From Neelides folsomi (taxonomy: Eukaryota > Arthropoda > Collembola > Neelipleona > Neelidae), in the NCBI GenBank assembly GCA_034687125.1, contig JAQGBZ010000009.1, positions 434,001 to 498,000 of the forward strand: 64,000 nucleotides of DNA, in the 5' to 3' direction. This document shows positions 1 to 13,178 of the stretch, piece by piece. The translations under genes were made by a program, and so were the position numbers. Positions within the stretch are counted from its first letter, which is position 1. Each line of letters begins with the position of its first letter. The notes under the pieces are model-generated. The model saw only the letters and a list, made by a program, of their open reading frames with translations. It made no database searches and was not told the origin of the DNA.

Positions 1-2
1 TC

Positions 3-308
3 ACGCCTAAGCTCTTCTTCACACTGAGTCGCGGAGGGCCGGGCGGGGTCGGGCCGGGGTCGCTGGTGTATCGCTCGGAGGAGTTCAAAGGGAAGGAGCC
101 CACGTGGAACGTCCTCGTCATGCCCCTCACGACCCTCTGTGGCGGGGATCGGACACGAGAGCTGAAGTTCGAGGTCTTCAAGGACAAGAAGGACTCTTCG
201 TGCGGCGCGGGGTCGACGACCCTCAACGACCTCCTGTCCCTCGCCCCCAAAGGGGTTCTCAAGTGCGGAGATGGGAAGATCCATATCCTCGAGGCGGCCG
301 AGGAATAA
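3..308 (+). CDS. C-terminal fragment of a copine-like C2-domain protein (5' end outside window)
   Basis: The reading frame is open from the window edge to a TAA at 306-308, giving about 101 residues. The pattern KLFFTLSR, then LVYRSEEFKGKEPTWNVLV, then PLTTLCGGDRTRELKFEVF follows the second half of a copine C2B domain: the V-Y-R-S-E strand, the P-x-W turn, and the L-C-x-G-D-x-x-R stretch. Copine C2 domains bind membranes in a calcium-dependent way. The acidic loop that normally carries calcium ligands after the EV strand is replaced here by KDKKDSSCGAG, so calcium binding may be lost. No von Willebrand A domain follows before the stop. This is therefore either a C2-only protein or an alternative or degenerate end of a copine. 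The local GC content is clearly higher than in the rest of the window. Family call is moderate; function is inferred. Confidence 0.55.
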   Translation, partial: TPKLFFTLSRGGPGGVGPGSLVYRSEEFKGKEPTWNVLVMPLTTLCGGDRTRELKFEVFKDKKDSSCGAGSTTLNDLLSLAPKGVLKCGDGKIHILEAAEE

Positions 309-1066
309 CCAAGGACCAGTGTGGGTAGTTGCACTTTCTTTTCTTTGGACTCTCCGGACAGACGGAAGAATTTGGGAAGTGTCGTCGGGGATTTGTTTGG
401 ACCTCTCAAAGACCAAGATCATCATTTAGACCTATTAGCCCTTCAGTCTCGGAGGCTTTTGAAATTTTATTCCTCATTAGATCCTCATGGACTCCATATG
501 TAGGTGATGTATGGGACATTGTGGGGACGGAGAAACCAATGTTGTAAAAATAGAGTCATTGCAGTCGAAGTAAAATGAAGTGTATGCGGAATCCTGGTGT
601 TTTTATTGCATCACATTATTTGTGGACATTTCATACGATCCACAATCTTCATGGTTTCATTCATGGTCGTGGCCTCGTGGGCGAGTCCTTACCACATTTA
701 TTGAAAATCTCTCAAATCGTTTGCCACACTCCAATTTCCCCATACTTCACTTGGGATATCTTCATATCATAATCGTAAGTTCATAACTCTCGTTGTTCTG
801 ACAAGTATTTATGTAGAATAACTCAAATGGGCTTTAATGTGGAAAATACGTGCTGGCTTTCTCCTTGAGAACAAATGGAGAAGAACAATTGAAAGGCAAA
901 TGGAATGGGCGAATAAAAAAGGCAGGGTTGAACATTTCTCAATTAATTTGGATTTATTTAGGGAAAATATGGTTAAAATATTTATTTGATAGAATACAAA
1001 ATTCAATTCAAGATCATAAAATATAAAGAAAAAAGAAAACGGATGAAAAAATGGCAAAATTTTCCA
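309..1066. other. Gene-free stretch, probable 3' UTR then spacer
   Basis: Open frames here are short, overlap in several frames and match nothing I recognise. The first few hundred bases probably hold the 3' UTR of the C2 gene. Confidence 0.5.
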
Positions 1067-1138
1067 ACTCCTGGGGGGACTCGAACCCCCAATCTTCGGT
1101 TTAGGAGACCGACGCCTTATCCATTAGGCCACAGGAGC
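1067..1138 (-). tRNA. tRNA-Arg (anticodon CCT)
   Basis: Read on the minus strand, 72 nt fold into a complete cloverleaf. The acceptor arms GCTCCTG and CAGGAGT pair, with one G-T at the end. The D arm is GCCTAATGGATAAGGC. The anticodon stem TCGGT/ACCGA encloses the loop CTCCTAA, so the anticodon is CCT. The T arm is GGGGG-TTCGAGT-CCCCC. There is no intron and no encoded CCA, as expected for a eukaryotic nuclear tRNA. It reads AGG codons. Confidence 0.96.
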
Positions 1139-2318
1139 ATGAGATAAGTTTGAGCTTTGAGAATCTCCCTCTCGTTCATGAGACGATACCTTGGATGACC
1201 CCAAACACCGGGTCAATTTTTTTTACATATAACTTGTATATGAAGAATTGGGCGGGATAATGGACCTCCATTAAACAAACGACCAGTTTAAATGGGGTTT
1301 GAGAGAATTGAGGCCAAATGAGGTTTTTGAGAGATGATTTGAGCTCAAATTTCATTTAACCCCGGTCATCACCTGTTCCTATTTAGTGGGAAATTGTTAA
1401 GAAGGAATTTTGAGTGTGATAATTCCAATTGTGATTTTGCGAAGAATTGGCGAGTCGAATTATCAGTCAGGAGAAGCCCAAACCACATTTGTATTATTTA
1501 TTTTTTATAAATCGGATAGCTAGCGGTAGTTTAGTTTTCTCCACAGAGTTCACTTTAGTGTATTTTAAGTAAACCAAGTTTATCATTTTATTTTGTTACT
1601 TATTTTAAATACTAAAGACCCTTTGGACTTTAAATTATTTAACTATTGGGTTATATAGGTGACAGTCAATTCAGACAGATTTGATTTATTAGGCAAATTC
1701 ACACCTGTTCTTGGCTAGGTTTTTATGTTTGATTAAACTTGATATTATCCCACGTTGTGTGCTTTGTTGTGAAACTCGTCGCGTATTGACTTATTAAACA
1801 ATTAAAATTATATGATTTAAAATGAAAGGAAAGTCATAGGCAAGAACTGAATTTAAAGCTGCTTTAATTTTTATTAATTGCTTTAATTGCCAGACGAATT
1901 ATTCTCAAAACGGTAAGTTGAAAATGGATTTTTACATATCTCTTAGATCCTAATAGTAATAGAATATTTAAAATCATCATCATGTATTCACTTAATTTTA
2001 CCATACGCTAACTTACAAATGATGGCAATTAAAAGTCTCAAATTTCACATTATCTGATTGATGATATTTTGATGAAAGATTTATAAGAAGAGGAATAAAT
2101 TGGTTCAAATCACAATATGTTAAATGTAAGTAATAAATGACCCAATTTAGTCCTTTTCATTTCTATGGCCATTTTCTCTCAAAGGAGCATTAAAAGAGGA
2201 GAAGCGTGAACTTGTGACCAATTTACACTTTCTATGAAATTGACCCAATTTCTATTTCATTTCTCTTTTTAAGGTGAACATTTTTAGAAGTTTGAAGGAA
2301 TCGGAAGGATCTTGAAGA
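1139..2318. other. AT-rich intergenic region
   Basis: No supported gene. It must contain the DNAJC25 promoter at its right end. No clear TATA box or repeat was seen. Confidence 0.5.
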
Positions 2319-4470
<2,152 letters not shown>

Positions 4471-4604
4471 ACTCATTCCTAATAAACCAATTAATAAATA
4501 ACTCATATTACCACTTTAATTCCATATTCATTGATTATCCAGCTATAAATTCATACTCATTATTAAAGAGGAGCAAATTACCTATGCGCTTTCCGAGGTC
4601 AAAA

Positions 4605-5069
4605 TTATGCAAAAAATTTTTCTTTTGGTTTAAATTGGTGGTTGTACCTGGTCAAGTTTTCAGTCTCGGGTTTTGTCTCCTGAATGTCAGCATTTATTTT
4701 CTCATCCTTCGGTTTTGGATGGTATGCAAGCAGACTAATAAGTTGGAGTTCTTCTAGTGAATATTCCTGAGTCGAAATTGCATTCATTTTGACTCCCTCC
4801 TCCGACTTCTCAGCCTCAGCTTTGGATTCAGCCTTTTTTTTCCTGCTCTTCTGTCTTCAGCAACTTGACTTCATTGGTGACTCCCATCATCGTTACAGCC
4901 TTTTCAATTAGAATTGGTTCTTTATTGACTTGTTTGATACTATGAATAGATACTTTAAATGGTTAAATTACTTACGATAGTTGGACGGAGTTGCACGCCG
5001 GTTTGTCGATCGGTATGGGGATGGAGTTCCACTCACAACGAGACCCTGATGAAGAATGAGAAGGAGCAT
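4605..5069 (-). pseudogene. Small secreted-type ORF interrupted by a one-base shift in an A8 run
   Basis: On the minus strand an ATG at 5069 starts a hydrophobic leader (MLLLILHQGLVVSGTPSP). A good donor (C|GTAAGT) ends exon 1 at 4976. An acceptor before 4928 keeps frame into LNKEPILIEKAVTMMGVTNE. That frame stops at 4828-4830, just after a run of eight A. One base fewer in the run would continue into a coherent Lys/Glu-rich frame (AESKAEAEKSEEGVKMN and onward) to a TAA at 4605-4607. No splice acceptor rescues the phase. Either the gene is broken, the run is a sequencing or polymorphic slip, or the short 64-residue form is the real product. It lies divergently 267 bp from ARPC3. No family recognised. 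Confidence 0.4.
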
Positions 5070-5336
5070 GATCCAACCCGAGGTGCCCCCAAGCGCCCAA
5101 TTCTCATTGGCTCAACATCATGTGATCTCCTACAGCCAGAGTTTAAATCATTGAAGGTGTCCATCTGGGGTGTAAAAATTCAACTATTGCCCCTTCCATT
5201 CAATTCGACCTTTTTCACTGCATTCTGCACTGATTCACTCCGTTGACATTTCCCCACTCCCAGTAAATTAAATTCTTAGTCATCTTCAATCCCCTGAGGG
5301 GTCATCTTGGAAAGTTATTAATTATTTACTCTAAAC

Positions 5337-6175
5337 ATGGTAAGTTCAAATCTGAACCTTTTTAAAATTGACATTCCTAAGCTTTGAAATCCATAGATGA
5401 ATAAAAGTTAATAATGTTTGTAAATTTAAATTAGGCTTACCACTCCGAACTCACAAATTACAGTCAAGTAATCGGGAACATGGCCCTACTTCCTCTGCGG
5501 ACACAAATAAGAGGACCAGCTGCGCGAGAACCTTCAGACAAAGACATCATTGATGAAGCTCTGAGTTATTTTAAGGCAAATGTCTTTTTCAGAACCTACG
5601 AGATCAAGGTAAAATTCAATTCATTAAATTAGTATTCTTTTAAATTATTAAAATATCACATATCTAGTGCTATATCCTTTCAATGAAATTTAAATTTAAT
5701 TGCAGAGTGAAAGCGATCGCCTGATGATCTATTTGACTTTGTACATCAGTGAATGCCTGAAGAAACTGGCGAGATGTAAAAACAAGAATCAGGGTCAACA
5801 GGAAATGTACACATTAGCAATAAGCAAGTTTGACATTCCCGGTGATCCTGGATTTGTCCTCAATTCCGTTTATGGAAGACCAAATTCGGCTGCTGAAGCT
5901 GGTCAGTTTTGGGATCCACTTAATTTCTCGATTCGTTTTAAAAATTAAAATTCAGTATATATTCTATTTATTTTGTTGGGATAATTGGCATTAATTACAT
6001 TATTTATTTAATTTTAGAACTCCTTCGGAATTATCTTCTTCAGCTGAGACAAGAATGTGGGAGTCGGGTTTGCGATAAGGTTTTCAATACCGAAGATGGG
6101 AAGCCCTCCAAGTGGTGGCTTTGCTTTGCCAAGAAGAAGTTCATGGAGAAATCTCTTTCAGCTCCAGGTCAATGA
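5337..6175 (+). CDS. ARPC3: Actin-related protein 2/3 complex subunit 3 (p21-Arc)
   Basis: Four exons: 5337-5339 (the ATG alone), 5435-5608, 5706-5901, 6018-6175, giving 176 residues against 178 in human. It opens [20 protein letters not shown], shows TQIRGPA, and closes [20 protein letters not shown] followed by APGQ. These are diagnostic of ARPC3. The protein is a structural subunit of the seven-subunit Arp2/3 complex that nucleates branched actin in the cytoplasm. The start codon forms its own exon, a common arrangement for this gene. The poly(A) signal AATAAA is at 6202-6207. The neighbour on the left is divergent and close, so the two may share a promoter region. Confidence 0.97.
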
Positions 6176-6885
6176 ACAAATCAAAATCAAAGAAACTGTA
6201 CAATAAAACATTTATATCTTTTCTATACACTTTAATAATCCTTCTCTGAACATTTATTTGCATAAAAATAAACATATAAAGTATCTTAATTGTGATTGTA
6301 ATTGTGATCATTTAAAACATTTCTCAATGCCATGATTTATCAATTTGTTACATTTAAAAAGGTATTTTTTAAATTGGCCATTTTGTAAGACAGTGAAATT
6401 TAAGAAAATTGTTTAATGAAAAACCTTGCTCATTTCCCCACAATTATTGGACTTATATAAATATCCTTTAATTAGGATTTTAAATACCTCCATGTAAGTC
6501 TTCATGCAAAGGCATACTTTTTCTATTATATCTTTCCTGCATTAAACAACAAGTAAACAAACAAATAAGTGATTTAAAGAGGTGAGATAATGAACGAGAA
6601 CTCTTTTTGTATTTAAATTACACAAAGTCCTGAATTTTTTCTCCTACAAGCCGCCCATTAAACCAAGTGCAGACGTATTTAAGACCATTAAATAGGGAAA
6701 AGCATCAAAAGGCAAAGTTATTTTGTCAACATCTGTAGTTTTTAATAGAGGAAAACAAGGCTCAATGGGTCTTTTTAAGTGTTGCAATTGTCAATGTAGG
6801 TTGTGAATTGTTGAAGAGATGCAAATCCCAAAATGTCCGTTAATTTAATTGAGCCTTTACTCCGGCAAGGCTCATTTGTTCTCTT
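6176..6885. other. Spacer between ARPC3 and the small membrane-protein gene
   Basis: Contains the ARPC3 poly(A) signal near its start. Nothing else supported. Confidence 0.5.
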
Positions 6886-7472
6886 ATGGTTCTTGCGATG
6901 TGTTTTCACACCTTCTTCGTCCTCGCCCTCCTTTCCACTTGTTCAAATGGCGGGGAAATGTCCCAACTTTACCGGTGGCGACCAACCAACCAAAGGACCG
7001 ACATGGAGACCACGACCAGTTCCCCGATCGCCACCACGCCCTTCGTTGACCTTTCCTCCATTAAGGGCAAGCAGAGGTTCCAAATCGCCCCTGTGCTCAT
7101 CACCTTCGTCTTTGTCTATTTTTTCGTCATTTGGTTGTTCATTCGGGTTTCTTATTTCTATGAGCTTGGAATTCTTGGGGTCGAGACAAGAAGAGAATCT
7201 GATTTGACGCCACTCCTACTAAACGTCTTCAAAGGTAATGACAGACTTGATGTATATCAAGTATTCATACTTATTATCAGGATATATGAAAATTGTGCAA
7301 TAATACTTTTTGTCAACTTCTATTTAACCTCTCTGCTAATGTCATTGGAGGAGTCAAAGACCAGACTTTTTTATTTGGGTCATTTGGTCCAGACGCAAAG
7401 TTGTTAATTGTTTATGGGAGATTAAAGTCATTTGATATTTCAGCCGTGGAAGAATTGGCTTTGAAGTCGTGA
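6886..7472 (+). CDS. Predicted small type I single-pass membrane protein, unknown family
   Basis: Two exons, 6886-7234 and 7444-7472, give 125 residues. A cleavable-looking signal (MVLAMCFHTFFVLALLSTCS) is followed by a short Thr/Pro-rich ectodomain. One membrane helix follows (IAPVLITFVFVYFFVIWLF, about residues 68-86), then a short cytosolic tail ending AVEELALKS. A second ATG at 6898 would serve equally well as the start. The splice joins G|CC in frame with a GTAATG donor. Reading through the intron instead gives a different, unlikely tail. The helix plus acidic-to-basic tail suggests a small adaptor or transporter accessory subunit, but I recognise no family. Confidence 0.6.
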
Positions 7473-8646
7473 GAACAACAAATGGACTCTGAGCCTTCAA
7501 TTATCCGAAACCAATGAATCAATAACATGCATTTTCATTTGACTCTATTTCTATTCCATTTTTTATTATTTATTATAATACATCTGCCTATGTATGAATG
7601 ATCTGTACAGTTTTATAATTACTCATATTAAGATTTATTTATTACCATTGAATAATTTAATGTTAATCTTATGTTAAGTAATTCTTGTTATATAAAAGAT
7701 AAAACACTTTTTTCTAATGATTTTCAACTTATTGTAATTAGTACCTTAAATAAAATTCTATTCAAAATTCTCTTTCGACGAATGTTCATGTTCTGTAAAC
7801 TTGCCAATAAAGGATCCTTTAACTTCAAAGTCGTAAATATGGTTATAAAATGAGTTTTACTATAGTTTACATTTAGAAACTCAAATTTCTTTCGTAGAAA
7901 AACAATTTTAATTTATTGCCTATATAACATCCATGTTCTTATAATTATATATGTTTATTACCAATATTAGTCTATGTGCATTACATACGATTTAACACTA
8001 AAAGTGATATGTTTAACAAGACTTCTTGACCGGATTGTATTATTTAGCATGTACATTCTATTTATTCCTTACTAAATGTAAGTAAAATATGTTCAGTAAA
8101 GGCAATGTATATAATTGACACACGTCACACATTTTTTTTGAGGGATAAAAGGTTCTTAAGACTTCAATCCCAATGTGAAGAAACTCATTCCTGACGTCTG
8201 CCTATACCAAGGGCTTAATGTCATGAATTCATATTTTGAGCATTTGAAGAATTGAGTCTGACTAGACGAGTAAATTAGAAAATTTACATGTGGTTTGAAT
8301 ATCCACATCTGGCTGTCTTCTTAATTTGCCACTACTACAAAGGATATACATAGTACAAGATGATTATGATACATATGACTACTGTATTAAATATGTACAT
8401 AGATGTGGAGGAGATTTGAGAATTGTCTCATTTGGATTGTGAACTTGAGATTCTCCGTGTTGATGAGGACGAGTCGACGAGTCCTTTCCTCGTTGGTTGT
8501 TGAAGTCGGCGGGACTAAGAGGTGGAGCGATCGATGGGAGTCGCAGCCGCAGAAGAGTTGACTTTTATCTTTCGCCCTTGGGATCGAGCAGAGGTCGGAG
8601 CAGCTGAGACATTCCTCAGTCCGGTCCAGTCCTGTCCACAAGTGCC
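7473..8646. other. AT-rich intergenic region upstream of aldolase
   Basis: No supported gene. The last 250 bp, richer in GC and carrying purine/pyrimidine blocks, probably include the aldolase promoter and 5' UTR. Confidence 0.5.
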
Positions 8647-11397
8647 ATGACCACTTATTTCTCTTACCCTTCGCCAGCCCTCCAAGAGGAGCTTCGGACA
8701 ATTGCCAATGCCATTGTGGCACCCGGGAAGGGGATTTTGGCAGCCGATGAGTCAACCGGCACAATGGGGAAACGTCTCCAAGGAATCAAAGTGGAAAACA
8801 CCGAAGAGAACCGTCGGAAGTACAGACAGGTATGAGTGAACATTTCCCATCCCATTATGTGTAGACAGACGAAGGTTAATTTGGGGTTGTTTGAACTCTT
8901 TCCAGTTGCTCTTTACATGCGACAATGAGATGAGCAATTACATCTCCGGCGTCATTCTCTACCATGAGACCTTGTACCAGAAGGCGGATTGCGGAACTCC
9001 GTTTGTGGAGCTGATCAAAAAGAAGGGAATCCTCCCTGGTATTAAGGTCGACTGCGGCACGGTGGATCTGTTCGGGTCAGAGGGCGAGACCACCACTCAG
9101 GGACTCGACGACCTTGCCAAGCGATGTGCTCAGTACAAGAAGGACGGTTGTCAGTTTGCCAAATGGCGGTCAGTTTTGACCATTGGGAAGAACACGCCTT
9201 CGTATCATGCCATGATGGAAAATGCAAATGTGCTTGCTCGATATGCCTCCATTTGTCAAGCTAACGGACTCGTCCCGATTGTCGAACCAGAGGTGAAAAT
9301 TACTTAATATGCTAATTCCCTCCTTCATCTTGCAAATCATTATACAAATGGTCCTCCTATATTGCCCATAATAACACAATGTGGATCATTGAGTAACATT
9401 AACATGTTTCATCTTACTATTGGGCTAAGGAAATATTACTGGAGTTTTCATCATTGGGAGTGTTGCTAGGTGTTGCCGGACGGAGATCACGACTTGGAGC
9501 GGGCCCAGAAAGTCACTGAGCAAGTTTTGGCCTTTACCTACAAAGCTCTTGCCGACCATCACGTGTTTCTTGAAGGGACGTTGCTCAAGCCCAACATGGT
9601 CACTGCTGGACAATCTCATTCCAAGAAATACAGTTCTGAAGATATTGCTCGTGCCACGGTCACAGCATTGCAGAGAACTCTTCCAGCAGCGGTTCCAGGT
9701 ATTTAAAAAATAACTTCATTTACCTATTTATACAAAATGCTCTATTTAATTATATTTCAATAGCATAAAATAATAGCTTTATACCATAGATCATACAATG
9801 CAGTCAAGTCCTCTGCATCAATATATAATGCAGAGGATTCAATAGATTGTAATTATTTAGATGTATTAATTTGTATACTGTAAATACCCAAATAATTGCC
9901 CCCGGCAATTATATGAAATTTTGATTCATACCCCCGGCAATTAATTGAGACCCGGCAATTAAATAAAATCTCATATTTAATAAGCTTTGTCTTAATTGTA
10001 TTTGACTTATATTTTGGAATTTTAACTGACAACGAGTAAAAATAGTAAACGCTGGGAGAAGAAAATCGGATAAACTTATACTTAAATCACGTTTCAACTT
10101 GCAACTTTCCTAATGCCCTCTTTTAGATTTATAATAGGTGTACCCGGCAATTAATTGAGACCCGGCAATTATATGAAAATTAGTTTCAAACCCCCTGCAA
10201 TTATTAGAGACCCGGCATTTAATTGAGATCCCGGCAATTAATTGGGTATTTACAGTACTTATAATGTAAAAATTCATTTGTTTTAATAGAGAATTTGTGA
10301 ACGGGGCGAAATGATATTTTTATGAGCTGAGGTGTAATGACAGTAATGACTTTTCTTTCAGGTGTCACTTTCCTTTCTGGAGGACAATCGGAGGAAGAAT
10401 CCTCGGTTAATTTGAATGCCATCAATGCATTCCCCGGGAAGAAACCATGGGCTTTGACTTTCAGCTTCGGACGAGCACTTCAGGTTAAAAAATAACTTTT
10501 TCTCTCTATTTATTCATTACCTGTATATAATTAAGAACAATGAAGTAAAAGGTTTTTTAATAACTCAAATATTGATCTTTAAAATTCTAACTTTCTTAAA
10601 TATGAAATAACTTGAATATGACAATTTATTTTTGATATATGAATTATACGATATTATTATAATATTTTATAATGGAATATGCACAATAATTAATTTTCTG
10701 ATTCAATAGGCATCTGCTTTGAAGAGTTGGGGAGGGAAGGATTCAGAAGTTGCATCTGGACAAGCCGAATTCATGAAGCGTGCTCGGGTACATTTACATT
10801 TTTTTGCTTTCTACTTGACAATGAAACCCATTCAACCCATTTACTTCACCAATAACTTAATAACTAATAACCAATTGCTTAGGTGAATCGGAAATAGTAA
10901 ATATTTTAAAAGATTTTATCTGTTTAAGGAATAATTTAATTATTTTAATTTTAATTACTGGTGTTTAAGTCTACTATTGGTGATTAAGTGATTAAACTTT
11001 ATTAAGTTAGTTAGTTGAATAGGTTAAGACTTATAAAATGGGTCATTGCATTTTGGTCTGGATTGTTCCTATTATTGTCTTTTGTTCCCTAATTTAACCT
11101 ATAACCGGAATTTGAAGGCGAACGGACTTGCTTGCGTTGGGAAATACGAGGCAGGTAGCGTGGTTAGTTCGGCTGCTGGCAAGAGCAACTTTGTTCAATC
11201 TCACGCCTACTAATTGTAAGCTTCAACTTTGCGATTCCAAAGGTGGAGGGTTTGACAATTAGGGCTTTTGTTCTTCCCTCACTCTCCCTCTTTGATTTCA
11301 GGGCAACAGCGAGGCCTCCCTTGGGAAGTACGTGGAAGGGAAAGTCGTGGGATCGGCCGGAGGAAAAGAACTCTTTGTCAAGGACCACAAATATTAA
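8647..11397 (+). CDS. Ald: Class I fructose-bisphosphate aldolase with two alternative last exons
   Basis: Constitutive exons: 8647-8829, 8906-9292, 9470-9698, 10362-10483, 10710-10787. They end in either exon 6a (11118-11213) or exon 6b (11302-11397). Both products have 364 residues, exactly the vertebrate length. The enzyme splits fructose 1,6-bisphosphate into dihydroxyacetone phosphate and glyceraldehyde 3-phosphate in glycolysis and gluconeogenesis. Visible active-site stretches are [15 protein letters not shown] (Asp33 region), GCQFAKWR (Lys146) and [10 protein letters not shown] (Schiff-base Lys229). Product 6a ends FVQSHAY and product 6b ends FVKDHKY, so both keep the terminal Tyr needed for full activity. 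A shared AATAAA lies at 11409-11414. Intron 3 carries a MITE. Confidence 0.97.
9876..10257. mobile_element. 378-bp MITE in aldolase intron 3, TA target duplication
   Basis: Terminal inverted repeats starting CTGTAAATACCCAA at 9878 match the reverse complement ending at 10255, TTGGGTATTTACAG. They are flanked by TA at 9876-9877 and 10256-10257. Inside both ends lie several copies of the motif CCCGGCAATTAATTGAGA in mostly direct orientation. There is no coding capacity. TA duplication and short inverted ends point to a Tc1/mariner-type non-autonomous element. Confidence 0.8.
11118..11397 (+). other. Pair of alternative aldolase terminal exons (6a and 6b)
   Basis: Exons 6a (11118-11213) and 6b (11302-11397) start in the same phase, have the same length (96 bp) and encode alternative forms of the same C-terminal segment. 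Exon 6a: [16 protein letters not shown] and on to HAY. Exon 6b: [16 protein letters not shown] and on to HKY. Two bases after the exon 6a stop lies a donor (GTAAGC at 11216). Inclusion would therefore give the 6a form and skipping the 6b form, with one common 3' UTR. Confidence 0.85.
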
Positions 11398-13178
11398 ATT
11401 CAACAATTAATAAACCATTGTCATTCAGCAATCTTAATTCTTAATTCCGCATTTAACATCATAATTGGCTCATTATGTATACACCCACTGTCCATGGATT
11501 CCAATTATGTATCTTATAGTTGATATATGCCGCAATAAGAATGGACGCATAGAGATCTAATTCACAAATGGTCTCTAAATGAAGATGGGAATGAAAATCT
11601 TTTATGAGCTTGAGCTGAAAAGATAATAATGGAGAAAAGTTACTCAATTTCGCATCTCCGAGATGAGTTGGTGAACGAAGGAATTCTTTGTTGTGAGGGA
11701 AGGAGATGAATGGACGAGTTCTTCTTTCGGCTTAGCTCCTCATTTCCCATATTGGTAAATGGCTTTATGAGATCACATGAACGGAAAATAATTTCAATGA
11801 CACAATGAGGAAAGCACAAACTTACCTATGAACTATCGTCCAGTTATATACCAGTTATATACTATATAGTCGGCAAAATACTATTTATATATTTCATACC
11901 GGACATGGAAAAATGGAGAAAAGGAGGATAAATTAATTGTATTTTACTCAAAGGTTCACAATTCTGCGAAAAGACGAACAATTGGGGAAAATATGTTTTT
12001 GAGGGGAAATCAGGTGAGAGGAATTGACGCTTTGACAAAGTTTTCTCAATCTGTACCCGTTGACTCATTTTTGGATCATCTGATTGTTCATCTTCGCTCC
12101 CTATTTTCCCCAATTAGCACACCCTAATCATCACTTTACATTCCTTTGGACATTGCATTTCTCATCAAACATTTTTTGTTTAGATGTTTGAAAACATTTT
12201 TCGTTAAAAAAACTTTTCCTCCTTATTTGGGGATTGTTGTAGTGAAGTCGGGAAATTTATGAAAAAGTATATGTATCGAATGTCATCAAAGGACGAGAGG
12301 ACAATTCTTTATTTATTCCCTTATCAAATTTAACTTGTATTTTTGTCAACACGTTAACAAGATAAGTAATACAAAGAACCTGACAAAAGAAAACAATGAA
12401 AGTCAAAATTGAAAGAATTAACTTTCAGATTTATCTCACTTTTGAGAGTTCTTCTCAAATTACAATTTGAAACTGCCAATGACGCAGTTTAGTGACTCAA
12501 TATAACTACATCCACATGTAGTTATATTGAGTTACATTGTCATAAGTATTTATCACTACCCGTGTATCCGCAATTTAGATATTTATAAAAGTGACTCGGA
12601 CAACCGGGAGAACTGTCCATTTTTTGTCATCATCCTTTGTTTGTAGTTTATATGCACTCTTTGCATTGTTTGAAATATGAGCCCAATGCTTTGTGTTATA
12701 AAATAAATAAGACATTGGTTTAATATACATTTTATTGGTGCATTTAATGTCATCCGCTTCATGCTGATGGGATGTGCAAAGTGAAACAAAGAACTAACAA
12801 TTCTATCTTATTACATTCTTCACAACTTTTCCATCATCTCTCCTGTTCGAATCTCTTTTAAAAGCCTTGAAATATGTAAATACATACCTATACTTACCTA
12901 TTATATACATATATTATGTATATTACATATCAAATCCTCAAACGTGTCCTTAATCTACAAGATTGGACGATCGGAGATAATGCGGACAGAACGGCTGACT
13001 ACTTATTAAAGCTGCATTCAAGAAAGCGACCACCAAAGAGTCCTTATAATCTTTCATTTACCTTTAATTGCCTCTAATTACTACTTTTCACCTCTCTAAA
13101 GAGGGAATTCCAATTCTAAAATGGGAGACTTCGAGTCTCAAAGATTGACTACAATTTGAAAGTTCTCTCTTCGCCCCA
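11398..13178. other. Intergenic region with one perfect hairpin
   Basis: Holds the aldolase poly(A) signal at 11409-11414 and an isolated perfect hairpin at 12495-12532. No gene supported. Confidence 0.5.
12495..12532. repeat. Perfect 17-bp inverted repeat with 4-nt loop
   Basis: ACTCAATATAACTACAT, loop CCAC, then the exact reverse complement. It stands alone in non-coding DNA. Confidence 0.85.

Noticed and set aside
8387-8764. 125-codon minus-strand open frame over the aldolase start
   Set aside because: It is antisense to the aldolase promoter and first exon and has no recognisable product.
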